Positions 8,720-19,403 of a stretch of DNA of 64,000 nucleotides are shown here, piece by piece. Position numbers and translations under genes: made by a program. The DNA comes from Mariniflexile fucanivorans. Its GTDB lineage: Bacteria > Bacteroidota > Bacteroidia > Flavobacteriales > Flavobacteriaceae. Each line of letters opens with the position of its first letter. The first letter of the stretch is position 1. The stretch covers positions 248,001-312,000 of the forward strand of contig NZ_SLUP01000004.1 in NCBI RefSeq assembly GCF_004341235.1, given 5' to 3'. The notes beneath the pieces are model-generated. The model did not search any database and was not told where the DNA came from. It saw only the letters and a program-made list of their open reading frames with translations.

Positions 8720-11530
8720 ATGAAAAAGATTTTTTTATTTATTTGTTTGAATTTGATTTTAACAAAAGTCGTTAATGCGCAATTTGTATTTCCAAAAGAC
8801 ATAGATCGAGCACATCCACGATTAATTTTACCTAAAATAACTAAGGAAAATATCCTAAAAAATATTGAATCATCAGAGGATGTAAAACAATCGTACAACG
8901 CGTTCAAAAGTAAAATTTCAAAATACGTAGCCCAATATAAAACCGACCCCGAATGGTTGTCGTCTCGTTTTCAAATGTATTGGAAAAGTCATGCCACCAA
9001 TATTTATGTAAATGGTGAATATTATTCGCATGCCGATGGAAAAGCACCCGTTCCTACTGTTCGACTTACAGGTCAACGCGACTACGTATCCGATTATAAA
9101 ACACCAAAGTTAGAAGATGTAAAACCATATCTAGAAGACGAAAGAGGTTTGTATCTTGAAAATTCTAAAACGAATCAATGGGAATGGGTGAAACCTTCTA
9201 AAACAGGTCGAGCCATAGAAAATACCAACGAAAACATTATGGGTATTGCCCGAGATGCATCCTTGGTTTATTTTGTGGAAGGTGATGAAGACTATGCTAA
9301 ATTGGCGTTGCATTTATTTGACGTCTATATGCAAGGTTTATACTATCGGAATGAACCTATCGACCTGAAAAATGGTAATGTGCAAAACGTTATTGGATTA
9401 ACATCTTTTCAAGTTATTAAAGAAAATATTGTGGATGAGTTGGCAGAAACTTATGATTTTTTACACGATTATATCCAAAAAAATCATAAAAAGGAAGACA
9501 AAATTTATACAGCGTCGTTAAAAAAGCTGGCTGAAATCATCATAAAAAACGGGGTACCAGACAATAACTGGAACTTGCATCAGGCGAATTTTGTCATCCA
9601 AATTGCCTTGGCTTTAGATGAAGACAAAACCTATGAAGATGGTAGAGGCTGCCAATATTATTTAAACCGAGTTTTTAACGAAACCGAAGCAAGACAGTGG
9701 TCGGTAACCGATGTTTTGGCTTATGGCTACGATCAAAATAATGGCGTTTGGAACGAAAGTTCTGGTTATGCACTAAGTGTAGCAAAAGGGTTTACGGAAT
9801 TAGCAATGGTTATTCAGAATGCTTTAAATGTGGATGTTTTAAAGTATATGCCCATTATTCCGCAAGCAGTTACCATTATGCCGCAATATTTGTATCCAAA
9901 TAATAACATTGTAGCCTTTGGAGATTCTCATTACGGACCACTACAAACCGAACCGCTTTTAGACCTTATTGGCAACGCACAACACTTCAATAAAAAGGAG
10001 CAAGAAGAAAAATTTACAGCACTTTTATACATGCTTCAAGGAAAAGACAAAGCCATTAAAGAGCGAAAAAGTAAAAATGCATTCCATGATTTGCTTTATA
10101 AAAACGAAATCCATTTAGATAAAACTATTAAACCTGCCAGCATAACAGATTATACCACGGCTTCATTTTATGCACCCAATGTGAGTTGGTTGGTGATGCG
10201 AAACAGTATGGATATTCAAAACGGATTGATGATTTCTCAAGTAGGTTCATTAGGAAATCATGCGCATTCCAACGGCATCGCCATGGAACTTTATGGCAAA
10301 GGCTATATTTTGGCGCCTGAAGGTGGGAGAGGTTCTAGTTATTTTCAGCCAGATTATCGTGAGTATTACTCGCAGTTTCCAGCCCATAATACGGTGTCTG
10401 TAAATGGAAAATCGGAGTACAACAAAATGCGTAGTTATTATGCTTTTGAAATCAATGCCTTATATCCAGCTTCTGAACAAAAATTAGGTTATTATCCAAA
10501 TATTAATTTTTCAGATGTTTATTTTAATGAACCGAGTACCAACTCCGACCAAAACAGGGTGATGAGCATTGTACGCACAGGTGAAACTTCAGGTTATTAC
10601 ATCGATATTTTCAGGTCGAAAACAAAAACAGGAAATGCCGATTATCACGATTATTTCTATCATAATTTAGGTCAAGAGTTGCAATTGACTTCACCGGAAA
10701 ATAAACCATTGGCATTACAACCATCGTCAAAATTAAATTCAAAATCGGGAAATATAAAAGCTTATGATTATTTATCGGATGAAACTTCGGTTAAAATCAA
10801 TTCATCATTTAAAGCTACTTACAATCTATCAATTAATGATGAGAAAATAAGTATGAATATGTGGATGAATGGAAACAACAATCGAGAGATTTTCAAAGTA
10901 AATTCACCGCCTTCCGAAGCATTCCGAAAAGTACTTCCTGAAAATATTGAAAAAGCACCGCTTTTAACCACGGTGGTTCGACAATATGGTGAAGCTTGGA
11001 ACAAACCTTTTGTAGCAGTTTATGAACCTTCAATAACCAAAGAACCTGCAACTATAAAATCAGTTAAACCATTTTCTGTTGAGACGAATACTTCCAGTTT
11101 TGTTGGTTTAGAAATAGCAAGTAAAGCCGATAGAACAGATTATGTTTTTTCTTCGGATATTCAAGATTCGTTCGCCCACAATAACATCAATTTCATAGGA
11201 ACTTTTGGAATTTTATCCAAGGAATCTGAAACTTCAACACTTTTTATGGGATCCGGAAAGAAAATAGAATTTGGAGGTTACACAGTTGAAATATTAGGAA
11301 AAAAATCGGGAGCAGCAACCTTGGTTTTTGGCAAGCATTTTGAGTTAACCTGTGATGATGCCATTCTATTAACGGTGCCAGATGATTATAAAAAAGGGGA
11401 TGTTGTTTTAAATCTAGGGTTTAAACAATTAAATGGCGAGCGCACCCAAATAAATGGAAACAAAATAGTGGTGTTTAAAGTGCCACCAACCGAATTTCAA
11501 GCCATAACCATAAATGTAAAAGAGAATTAG
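8720..11530 (+). CDS. Large heparinase II/III-fold protein, paralogue A (putative uronate lyase)
   Basis: A 936-residue secreted protein (signal peptide ending VVNAQ). An alpha/alpha-toroid N-terminal half is followed by a beta-sandwich half of the heparinase II/III type. Conserved marks are NWNLHQAN, GNHAHSNG and SQFPAHNTV, whose Asn and His residues are likely catalytic or binding residues. Such enzymes cleave uronic-acid-containing chains by beta-elimination. Three relatives of about the same length occur at 16723, 19404 and 33697; this one resembles the 33697 protein most. The exact PL family is uncertain: several heparinase-fold PL families, including ulvan-active ones, have this architecture. 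It lies 16 bp after the sulfatase. Confidence 0.85.
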   Translation: MKKIFLFICLNLILTKVVNAQFVFPKDIDRAHPRLILPKITKENILKNIESSEDVKQSYNAFKSKISKYVAQYKTDPEWLSSRFQMYWKSHATNIYVNGEYYSHADGKAPVPTVRLTGQRDYVSDYKTPKLEDVKPYLEDERGLYLENSKTNQWEWVKPSKTGRAIENTNENIMGIARDASLVYFVEGDEDYAKLALHLFDVYMQGLYYRNEPIDLKNGNVQNVIGLTSFQVIKENIVDELAETYDFLHDYIQKNHKKEDKIYTASLKKLAEIIIKNGVPDNNWNLHQANFVIQIALALDEDKTYEDGRGCQYYLNRVFNETEARQWSVTDVLAYGYDQNNGVWNESSGYALSVAKGFTELAMVIQNALNVDVLKYMPIIPQAVTIMPQYLYPNNNIVAFGDSHYGPLQTEPLLDLIGNAQHFNKKEQEEKFTALLYMLQGKDKAIKERKSKNAFHDLLYKNEIHLDKTIKPASITDYTTASFYAPNVSWLVMRNSMDIQNGLMISQVGSLGNHAHSNGIAMELYGKGYILAPEGGRGSSYFQPDYREYYSQFPAHNTVSVNGKSEYNKMRSYYAFEINALYPASEQKLGYYPNINFSDVYFNEPSTNSDQNRVMSIVRTGETSGYYIDIFRSKTKTGNADYHDYFYHNLGQELQLTSPENKPLALQPSSKLNSKSGNIKAYDYLSDETSVKINSSFKATYNLSINDEKISMNMWMNGNNNREIFKVNSPPSEAFRKVLPENIEKAPLLTTVVRQYGEAWNKPFVAVYEPSITKEPATIKSVKPFSVETNTSSFVGLEIASKADRTDYVFSSDIQDSFAHNNINFIGTFGILSKESETSTLFMGSGKKIEFGGYTVEILGKKSGAATLVFGKHFELTCDDAILLTVPDDYKKGDVVLNLGFKQLNGERTQINGNKIVVFKVPPTEFQAITINVKEN

Positions 11531-11590
11531 TACAAAGCGTAAGGCTTATTTAATATGAACGAATTAATAAAGTATCAAATATTTAAAATT

Positions 11591-13012
11591 ATGAATTATC
11601 AATGTAATAAAGTAAAGGCGAGTGTTGTGTTTTTTCTTTTCCTATTTAGTTATGTAACTGTAATAGCACAACAACCAGCAGAGGTATATTATTTAAAATT
11701 ATCTGGCGATATTCCAGATGGAAAAATTGCCGTAGAAAAATACAATGCATCTGAAAATGAGACGCAGAGCCGAAGAAAAAATCCAATAAATCTATATCCA
11801 AATATCGAGTTTCAAACCTTTGAAGGTTTTGGTGGTGCTTTTAACGAAATTGGTGGTGAAGCTTTAATGACTTTGCCAAAAGCGAAACAAAAAGAAGTTG
11901 CGGCTAATTTATTCAATATGAATACCGGCGCTAAACTTAACTTTTGTAGAACCGCAGTTGGTGCTAGCGATTTTGGTATTGATGCTTACAGTTATGCTGA
12001 AAAAGAAAATGATTTTAAAATGAAAGATTTCTCAATTAAGCGTGAAGAAACATCGGTAATACCTTATATTCAACAAGCTTTAAAAGAAAACCCAGATCTT
12101 AAAATTTTTGCTTCGCCTTGGAGTCCTCCGGCATGGATGAAATATTCAGGATTTATGGATCGCGGTGAGGAGTTTCCTGAGAAAAACCAATTAAAAGATG
12201 AACCTAAAATTTATGAAGCGTATGCTTTGTATTTTTCAAAATACATTCAAGCTTATGCCGAAAAAGGGATTGATGTAGATCGTTTAATCATTCAAAATGA
12301 AAACGATGCCAATACCAAATATCCGTCTAACGATATGTCTGCGGCTCAAATGAGTAAATTTGTGAAAACGTATTTGCGTCCGCAGTTTAATTCTGATAAA
12401 ATTGACACCGAAATTTGGGCAGGAACGTTTAGAACTTATGGGCGTATAGATGCCATAGAAATCGCTTCAAATCCTGAATATAGTGCATTATATGACGGTA
12501 TTGGCATTCAATATACGTCTCCAAAATATATTCAGGATTTAACCACACTATATCCTAATGACAAAACCATGCATACCGAAGGCAATTGCCACGATGGAAA
12601 AAACAACTGGGATCAAGCTGCAGGTCGTTTGAAAGAAGTAGCACAATATTTCAATTATGGTATTCCGAATTACTGTTATTGGAACATGATTTTAAATGAA
12701 ACGACCGAAAGTGGTTGGGATTGGAAACAAAATTCGTTAATCAATATCGATAGAAATACAAAGGAAGTAACCTATAATCCAGATTACGCTGTGTTTGCAT
12801 TTATGAGTACGTATTTGGTTCCGGGAGCGAAACGTATTGCTAATTTTTCAAAAGATGAATTGATTTCTGTGAAGCATAATAATAAAATTTATGTACTAGT
12901 TCAGAATAATAACGATGCACCACAAACTTACGAATGCCAGATAGCAAATGGAGAGAAACAAATTGTGAATCTTCCAAGTCAAACTTTGGCTGTAATTATT
13001 TTAGATATCTAA
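11591..13012 (+). CDS. GH30 glycoside hydrolase (glucosylceramidase-like)
   Basis: GH30 enzymes are retaining beta-glycosidases (glucosidase, xylosidase, fucosidase and xylanase activities are known). The family opening QTFEGFGGAFNEIGGEA, the acid/base Glu237 in IIQNENDA and the nucleophile Glu330 in MHTEGN are all present. The usual C-terminal sandwich ends the 474-residue protein. The open frame extends to a methionine at 11555, but the ATG at 11591 gives a normal signal peptide ending VIAQ and is preferred. It lies 15 bp before the GH97 gene and is probably in the same transcript. Confidence 0.9.
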   Translation: MNYQCNKVKASVVFFLFLFSYVTVIAQQPAEVYYLKLSGDIPDGKIAVEKYNASENETQSRRKNPINLYPNIEFQTFEGFGGAFNEIGGEALMTLPKAKQKEVAANLFNMNTGAKLNFCRTAVGASDFGIDAYSYAEKENDFKMKDFSIKREETSVIPYIQQALKENPDLKIFASPWSPPAWMKYSGFMDRGEEFPEKNQLKDEPKIYEAYALYFSKYIQAYAEKGIDVDRLIIQNENDANTKYPSNDMSAAQMSKFVKTYLRPQFNSDKIDTEIWAGTFRTYGRIDAIEIASNPEYSALYDGIGIQYTSPKYIQDLTTLYPNDKTMHTEGNCHDGKNNWDQAAGRLKEVAQYFNYGIPNYCYWNMILNETTESGWDWKQNSLINIDRNTKEVTYNPDYAVFAFMSTYLVPGAKRIANFSKDELISVKHNNKIYVLVQNNNDAPQTYECQIANGEKQIVNLPSQTLAVIILDI

Positions 13013-13027
13013 ATATAAATAAGGAAG

Positions 13028-15028
13028 ATGAGATTAACTGTTTCAAAATTATTGTTTGTGTTTTTTGTAACGATTTGGGCTTTTGTAGGCTGTAAAAGTT
13101 CACAAAAAAGCATTCAGTTAAGCTCACCAAATGGCGATAATGTATTTAAGGTTTTATCTGCTGAAAATGAGTCGGTAAATCAGGGTATTTCATTTTCCAT
13201 ATTCTATAAAGAAAATCAAATTTTATTACCATCTATTTTAGAATTGGTTTCGAATGATTTAAATTTTAGTGGTAAGCTATCGGTTTTGAAAGTAGAAGAG
13301 TCTAGTGTAGACAACGAATGGCATTCCAATTTCAGTGAATTAAGCACCATTCCAGACCAATACAATCAACTAAAAATATTCTTAAAATTAGATGAAACGA
13401 AGCTTAATATTATAGTCAGAGCTTATAATGAAGGCATCGCTTTTGCTTACGAAGTCCCAGAACAAAATGGTATTTCAGAGATTGGTTTAAGTGAAAACAT
13501 TCATTATAATTTTCAAGAAAATTATTCCGTTTGGTCAACGCCAAGAAGAGAAAAAAGGATGCTAACGGCCCAAGGAAAATACCGAAAAATTCCTATGACC
13601 GAATTAGAAGTTGGTGCAGAACGTCCACTTTTAATTGAAATTAGCGATAGCATTAAAATAGCTTTAGCGGAAGCCAAATTAGTGGATTATGCGAGATTGA
13701 GTTTTAACAAAGGAACCTCGTCAAAGTATAGTATTGTTTCTTCTCTCGATGGAAAAATGAGAGAGCAAAAACAGGATACCATTACAGGAGCTATTATTTC
13801 TGATCGTATCGATGCAGGTACAAAGGTTCATAAAAAATTACCTTTTCAATCACCATGGCGTGTGGTTATGATGGGGAAAAGTTATGCCGAATTGATTGAA
13901 AACAATTACATCATTCAAAATTTAAGTGATCCTTCTCAAATAGCAGATGAATCTTGGATTTCTCCAGGAAAGGTACTACGCGAAGGCACCCTAACAACGC
14001 AAGGTGGTTTTGCAGCCATCGATTTTGTTGCGAGCCATAACATGCAATATGTACATTTTGATGCTGGTTGGTACGGTAATGAAATGGAAGATGCATCTGA
14101 TGCCACCACCGTTACATTGGACCCTAAACGTTCTAAAGGACCGTTTGATATCGAAGCCATCTGTAAATACGCCAAAGAAAAAGGCGTTAAGGTGATGCTG
14201 TATGTAAACCGAAGAGCTTTAGAAAAACAACTGGACGACATATTGCCATTGTTTAAAGAATGGGGGATTTCTGGAATTAAATTTGGCTTTGTTAGAGTGG
14301 GCGACCAAGATGCAACGTCTTGGATGCACGAAGCTATAAAAAAAGCTGCCGAATACAAAATGGTAGTTGATGTTCATGATGAATACAGGCCAACAGGTTT
14401 TTCAAGAACCTATCCTAATTTTTTAACCCAAGAAGGCATTCGTGGGGATGAGGAATCTGTGCCTAACGACCATACTTTAATTACCATGTTTACCAGAATG
14501 TTGGCAGGTGCTGCTGATAATACGGTTTGCTATTACAATGCAAGAGTAAATAAAATGGGATCTCATGCCTCACAATTAGCAAAAACAGTGTGCATTTTTA
14601 GTCCATTGCAATTTTTGTATTGGTACGATAAAGCTCCGGCGGTTCCAGTTAAAGACGATGCACTTTGGGGGAATACCAATACCATTGGAAATGAACCCGA
14701 ATTGGAGTTTTTCAACAATGTACCGACTACTTGGGATGAAACCAAAGTGCTTCAAGCTGAAATTGGCGAAATAGGAGTTATTGCCCGTAGAAAAGGCAAC
14801 GATTGGTTTATTGGATGTATCAATGGAACCACGGAGCGTGATATTATCCTAGATTTTTCATTTTTAAAAGAAAACACAAATTATAAGGGAAAGGTATATA
14901 CCGATGACGAGAGCCTCAATACCAGAACCCATGTAAAAATTGAAGAAAAAGAATTTAATAATAATTCGAAATTAAACTTAAACGTGAAAAGCAACAATGG
15001 TTTTGTGATTTATATTGAAGAAAATTAA
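13028..15028 (+). CDS. GH97 glycoside hydrolase, predicted inverting type
   Basis: GH97 is a mainly Bacteroidota family of alpha-glucosidases and alpha-galactosidases. The N-terminal super-sandwich (to about residue 280), the barrel with HFDAGWYGN, and the C-terminal sandwich are all recognisable in 666 residues. In retaining members an Asp acts as nucleophile after the GIK motif. Here the segment is GIKFGFV, with Gly420 at that place, while Glu452 (HDEYRPTG) and Glu475/Glu476 (RGDEES) are available. This matches the inverting, SusB-like group. The N-terminus ends in FVGCKSS, suggesting a lipoprotein. Confidence 0.9.
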   Translation: MRLTVSKLLFVFFVTIWAFVGCKSSQKSIQLSSPNGDNVFKVLSAENESVNQGISFSIFYKENQILLPSILELVSNDLNFSGKLSVLKVEESSVDNEWHSNFSELSTIPDQYNQLKIFLKLDETKLNIIVRAYNEGIAFAYEVPEQNGISEIGLSENIHYNFQENYSVWSTPRREKRMLTAQGKYRKIPMTELEVGAERPLLIEISDSIKIALAEAKLVDYARLSFNKGTSSKYSIVSSLDGKMREQKQDTITGAIISDRIDAGTKVHKKLPFQSPWRVVMMGKSYAELIENNYIIQNLSDPSQIADESWISPGKVLREGTLTTQGGFAAIDFVASHNMQYVHFDAGWYGNEMEDASDATTVTLDPKRSKGPFDIEAICKYAKEKGVKVMLYVNRRALEKQLDDILPLFKEWGISGIKFGFVRVGDQDATSWMHEAIKKAAEYKMVVDVHDEYRPTGFSRTYPNFLTQEGIRGDEESVPNDHTLITMFTRMLAGAADNTVCYYNARVNKMGSHASQLAKTVCIFSPLQFLYWYDKAPAVPVKDDALWGNTNTIGNEPELEFFNNVPTTWDETKVLQAEIGEIGVIARRKGNDWFIGCINGTTERDIILDFSFLKENTNYKGKVYTDDESLNTRTHVKIEEKEFNNNSKLNLNVKSNNGFVIYIEEN

Positions 15029-15042
15029 ATATATAATTGATA

Positions 15043-16701
15043 ATGAATAAAAGTTTAAAATTAGTAGCTGTATTGCTTTTAATGGTAACCGTATCTTGTA
15101 AAACACAAGGCGTCAAGACAGTAAAAAAAGAGCTGCCAACCCAACGACCTAATATCATTTTTATGATGTCTGATGATCATGCGTATCAAGCCATTAGTGC
15201 TTACAGCGATCATCTAATTAAAACACCAAATATCGACCGTATTGCAAATGAAGGTATTAAGTTTACTAATGCCTGTGTGTCCAATTCAATTTGTGCACCT
15301 TCACGAGCAACCATTTTAACTGGTAAACATTGCCATATTCATGGAAAAGTTGATAATGTGTTTCCTTTTGATGAATCTCAAACCACCTTTCCGCAGTTAA
15401 TGCAAGAAGCAGGGTATCAAACGGCGATGTTCGGAAAATTGCATTTCGGAAACAATCCAAAAGGGATAGATGAATTTAAAATTTTACCGGGACAGGGAAG
15501 ATATTATAATCCTATTTTCGATACCAACGACGGACAAATTACGGTTGAAGGTTATGTAACCGATATTATTATGGACATGACTTTAGAGTGGTTGGAAAAC
15601 AGAAGAGATGAAAACAAGCCATTTATGTTGTTTTCCATGCAAAAAGCACCGCATAGAGAATGGTTGCCAGCGCCACGTCACTTTAAAGAATTCACTAAGA
15701 AAACCTTTGTAGAACCAGAAACTTTGTTCGATGACTACGAAGGTAGAGGGTCGGCGGCTAAAACCGCAGAAATGAATTTGTTGGAACATATGAATTGGGC
15801 TGGAGACTCTAAAATGTACCCAGAAATGATGGCAGAATTGGGCATCAAAGATAAATCTGGTTGGGATGTTGAAGCGTTCGACCGTGAGGTAGGTGCCATG
15901 AATGCCGAACAAAGAGCGGTTTGGGATTCTGTTTACGGACCTATGATGGAAGATTTTAAAAAACAATATCCAAACATGAACGATACCGAGTTGATGAAAT
16001 GGCGTTACCAACGTTACATGCAAGATTACTTGGGTTGTATTGCTTCTGTAGATGAAAATGTAGGTCGTTTATTAGATTATTTAGATAAAACAGGACTTGA
16101 TGATAACACCATCATCGTGTATACCTCCGATCAAGGTTTTTATTTAGGAGAACATGGTTGGTTCGATAAGCGTTTTGTTTACGATGAATCTTTTAAAACG
16201 CCCTTATTAATTAAGTGGCCAAATGTGATTACACCAGGAACCACCAATACTGAAATGGTTCAAAATTTAGACTTTGCACAAACCATTTTAGAAGCGGCGC
16301 ATATTGTGCCACCTTCCGATATGCAAGGCGAAAGTTTAATACCGTTATTACTTGGAAATAATAAAGAGTGGACCAGAGATGCGGTGTATTATCACTATTA
16401 CGAATATCCAGGAATCCACATGGTAAAAAGGCATTATGCCATTATTACTCAGGAATATAAGTTAGCACATTTTTATTATGATGTGGATGAATGGGAACTT
16501 TACGATCGTAAAAACGATCCTCAAGAAATGAAGAATGTGATTAACGATCCTGCGTACGCCAATGTGGTTGTAAAACTGAAAAAGCAACTATCCGAAATGC
16601 GTAAACATTATGGCGATAGTTCAGAGTTAGATCAGGAAATACTTAAAAAATATCTGGAGGCAAAAAACAATCCGGATATTGAAACAGTACCGCTTCATTA
16701 A
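15043..16701 (+). CDS. Family S1 sulfatase, lipoprotein
   Basis: A 552-residue sulfatase with the formylglycine motif CAPSRATILTGK (Cys84), metal-site segment FMMSDDHAYQ, MFGKLHFG, and SDQGFYLGEHGWFDKR near the C-terminus. The wording around the active site (SNSICAPSRATILTGKHCH) resembles the GlcNAc-6-sulfatase/arylsulfatase-like branch more than the sulfatase at 7234, so it probably acts on a different position or sugar. The start is taken at the ATG at 15043 rather than an upstream TTG. The signal peptide ends VTVSC, a probable lipidation site. It lies 14 bp after the GH97 gene. Confidence 0.93.
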   Translation: MNKSLKLVAVLLLMVTVSCKTQGVKTVKKELPTQRPNIIFMMSDDHAYQAISAYSDHLIKTPNIDRIANEGIKFTNACVSNSICAPSRATILTGKHCHIHGKVDNVFPFDESQTTFPQLMQEAGYQTAMFGKLHFGNNPKGIDEFKILPGQGRYYNPIFDTNDGQITVEGYVTDIIMDMTLEWLENRRDENKPFMLFSMQKAPHREWLPAPRHFKEFTKKTFVEPETLFDDYEGRGSAAKTAEMNLLEHMNWAGDSKMYPEMMAELGIKDKSGWDVEAFDREVGAMNAEQRAVWDSVYGPMMEDFKKQYPNMNDTELMKWRYQRYMQDYLGCIASVDENVGRLLDYLDKTGLDDNTIIVYTSDQGFYLGEHGWFDKRFVYDESFKTPLLIKWPNVITPGTTNTEMVQNLDFAQTILEAAHIVPPSDMQGESLIPLLLGNNKEWTRDAVYYHYYEYPGIHMVKRHYAIITQEYKLAHFYYDVDEWELYDRKNDPQEMKNVINDPAYANVVVKLKKQLSEMRKHYGDSSELDQEILKKYLEAKNNPDIETVPLH

Positions 16702-16722
16702 AAACAAAAAAGTTTAAACTGT

Positions 16723-19395
16723 ATGAGCTTAACAAAAAAAATATCCTTAATTATTACATTGTTATTAGTAGCAATATTCAGTCATGCTCAAAAAGCAGGG
16801 AATCATCCGCGCTTATTTGTAGAGCAAGAAGACAGAGCTGAATTGCTACAAAAAATTGAAAAGGAAGATTGGGCAAAAGCATCTTGGAACAAACTTTTAG
16901 AAGACATTGATGTTCATGTAAACCGTCATGTTACCGACCCCGAATGGATGGTTTCAAGATTGGCCATGTATTGGAAAAAAGGCGAACATTACACCCAATG
17001 TTATATCAAAAATCAGAATTGGGATTACGGTGAAGGCAATGCCCCTGTGCCAACCGTTCGTCTTCCTGGTATGCGTACTTGGAACGATTACCTGAATGTG
17101 CCTTTAGAAGATAGAATTCCATACAACGAGTCGGGTGATATGTTAGGCATCAGTCGTTCTAGCGTAGATAAAACACCAGTCTTAATTCCATATAAAAAGA
17201 GCGGGCATATGATTCGTCAGAACAATATGGAAATTCTAAAATTGGCAGAAGAAGCAGCGTTTGCCTATTATGTAACAAAAGATGAAAAATATGCAAAATT
17301 TTCAGCTGATATTTTAAATACTTGGTTATTGGGAACCTATTACATGCAACCACCATTAGATCCTGAAAAATCTACCAACGGTCCCGGAGGTTACGAACCA
17401 GGAGGCATTATGGGATATTACGATTATGAGGTGATTCATGACGACAGACAAATACCAATGTCCATTGCCTACGATTTTTTATATGATTATTTAAACGCGC
17501 ATCCTCACGAACATTTAAAAACCATTCACAAAAAACCGGTTGATGTAGCTGGTACGGTATTTAAACGTTTTATAGAAATTGGTTTGATTAGAGGTGGAAA
17601 AGTCGGCAACTGGAATGTGAATCGTTATAAAAACATAATGAATAGCATCCTTGTTTTGGAGTCCAATGATTTTTATGAAGATGGAAAAGGTCGCGATTAT
17701 TACATCCCGTTTTATACCGAAGACAAACCTTCCAAAAATTTTGCAGGCTTGCCAGTCATCATGGATTTCTATGATAAAGAAACGGGCTTATGGCCGGAAT
17801 CACCTGGTTATGCTTCTGGTATGATTTCTTTGGTATTGGATATGGGCTTGAAGTTATATAAAGTGGGTGTGAATACTTTAGCTGGAAACCCAATTATTAA
17901 AAAGGCGGCTTTGGCAAACTTAGGTTGGTTGGATGCTCGTGGAAATTTGGTGGTTTTTGGAGACATGCGTGGTGGTCCTGCAGATATTTCTTCTTTTGAA
18001 TCGCTATTAACCTACGCAACTTGGGAAGGCGATACGGAAACCGCGAAAGCTATGGCGACCGTTATTGGTAAAAACATCGCTTCGGGGCAATATGATAGGC
18101 ATAAGTCTGATTGGCAGGGCATCGTTTTGAATCAACCTCTACCAGAATCAGGGAGCGATTTACCATTTCATAGAACGGCGTATTCCGAGTTTCACAGGCA
18201 TCTCATTATGAAGAATGGCAACGATGAAAACAACGGATTGATGTTTACTTTGTACGGAGGAAAAAGCAAATCGCATTTAACTGAAAACGGACTGGCCATG
18301 CAGTTTTATGGAAAAGGATGGGCATTAGCGCCTGATGCTTCTGCATACGAGTCGTATTGGTCAGACGATGCAGGATATCACCGTGGGATTTTGGGTTCTA
18401 ATACCATCGTACCAGGTTATAAAGAAGGAGAGATCACTATAAACGCGATGGATCCGAAAACCGACGAAGGCGCTTTTTATAATAGTGTAGAAACATCTAA
18501 TTATGTTTCGTTTGCCGATGTATCTGCAGATGAAAAACGTCGTTTGGTAGCGATGGTTCGAACTTCTGAAACCACAGGCTACTATGTCGATATTTTTAGA
18601 TCAGATCAAACCGATAACGACTACATTCATCATAATTTAGGAAATTCAGTAACGCTTAAAAATGCATCTAATGCACCTTTAAGTTTGAAGGAAATAAATG
18701 ATTTAGGCGTGAAATATGATAAATTTTACGCATTTTTTAAAAATCAAAGAAAGGTAAATCATAGTAATGATTTTAATGCGACTTGGGATATTTCTGCAGT
18801 ATCACCTGCACTACATGTAAACATGTGGATGATGGGGCAAAATAACAGAGAATTGTATGTGGTAGATGCGCCACCAACGACACTGCGCGATGATGTAACA
18901 CCGGAACAAGTCAATAAAAGTCCGGAAACAACACCTACATTAATCGTACGTCAAAATGGTATCAACGGAAAATCACATCCATTTGTGTCAGTTTTTGAAT
19001 CGTATGAAACGGGTAAAAAAGCCATTCAAAATATTTCTAAATTAGAAACTTCAGAAAATTTTACAAGTATTTCTGTAACTTCAAAAAACAGTAAACAATA
19101 CATCTGTAACGCCATTGATAATAAAGTTTACGAACCAATAAACGATTTAAAATTTCAAGGGGTTTTCGGAATTGCTTCTGAAGAAAACAATAGCTTTCAA
19201 TATTTATATTTAGGGAAAGGGAAACTTCTACAACACGGAAACTATAAAATTGAAGCTGTGAATGAAGACGTTTCAGCAGAATTAAAAATTAAAAACGGTA
19301 CCTATTATTATTCAGCAGATAAGCCTGTGAAAATTCAATTAAGCAAAGGTAAATCAAAAGAATATCCGGCTGGATACAATATTGAAATTCAATAA
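16723..19395 (+). CDS. Large heparinase II/III-fold protein, paralogue B (most divergent)
   Basis: An 890-residue secreted relative of the proteins at 8720, 19404 and 33697, alignable along its length: DPEWMVSRLAMYWKK near the start, AFAYYVTKDEKYAKF in the middle, and ETTGYYVDIFRSD and HHNLGN late. Yet the motifs that carry His in the others are changed: NWNVNRYK where A and D have NWNLHQ, SHLTENG where they have NHxHxNG, and GILGSNTIV where they have SQFPAHNTV. It may cleave a different linkage, catalyse another elimination, or be a binding protein. It is 21 bp after the sulfatase and 8 bp before paralogue C. Confidence 0.8.
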   Translation: MSLTKKISLIITLLLVAIFSHAQKAGNHPRLFVEQEDRAELLQKIEKEDWAKASWNKLLEDIDVHVNRHVTDPEWMVSRLAMYWKKGEHYTQCYIKNQNWDYGEGNAPVPTVRLPGMRTWNDYLNVPLEDRIPYNESGDMLGISRSSVDKTPVLIPYKKSGHMIRQNNMEILKLAEEAAFAYYVTKDEKYAKFSADILNTWLLGTYYMQPPLDPEKSTNGPGGYEPGGIMGYYDYEVIHDDRQIPMSIAYDFLYDYLNAHPHEHLKTIHKKPVDVAGTVFKRFIEIGLIRGGKVGNWNVNRYKNIMNSILVLESNDFYEDGKGRDYYIPFYTEDKPSKNFAGLPVIMDFYDKETGLWPESPGYASGMISLVLDMGLKLYKVGVNTLAGNPIIKKAALANLGWLDARGNLVVFGDMRGGPADISSFESLLTYATWEGDTETAKAMATVIGKNIASGQYDRHKSDWQGIVLNQPLPESGSDLPFHRTAYSEFHRHLIMKNGNDENNGLMFTLYGGKSKSHLTENGLAMQFYGKGWALAPDASAYESYWSDDAGYHRGILGSNTIVPGYKEGEITINAMDPKTDEGAFYNSVETSNYVSFADVSADEKRRLVAMVRTSETTGYYVDIFRSDQTDNDYIHHNLGNSVTLKNASNAPLSLKEINDLGVKYDKFYAFFKNQRKVNHSNDFNATWDISAVSPALHVNMWMMGQNNRELYVVDAPPTTLRDDVTPEQVNKSPETTPTLIVRQNGINGKSHPFVSVFESYETGKKAIQNISKLETSENFTSISVTSKNSKQYICNAIDNKVYEPINDLKFQGVFGIASEENNSFQYLYLGKGKLLQHGNYKIEAVNEDVSAELKIKNGTYYYSADKPVKIQLSKGKSKEYPAGYNIEIQ

Positions 19396-19403
19396 TTCGT
19401 AAG

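Noticed and set aside
13936-14358. 140-codon open frame on the - strand
   Set aside because: It lies wholly inside the GH97 gene, has no signal peptide, family motif or promoter, and its composition is that of an antisense shadow.
15583-16023. 146-codon open frame on the - strand
   Set aside because: Antisense to the sulfatase at 15043; low-complexity aromatic/His-rich translation typical of a reversed coding frame.
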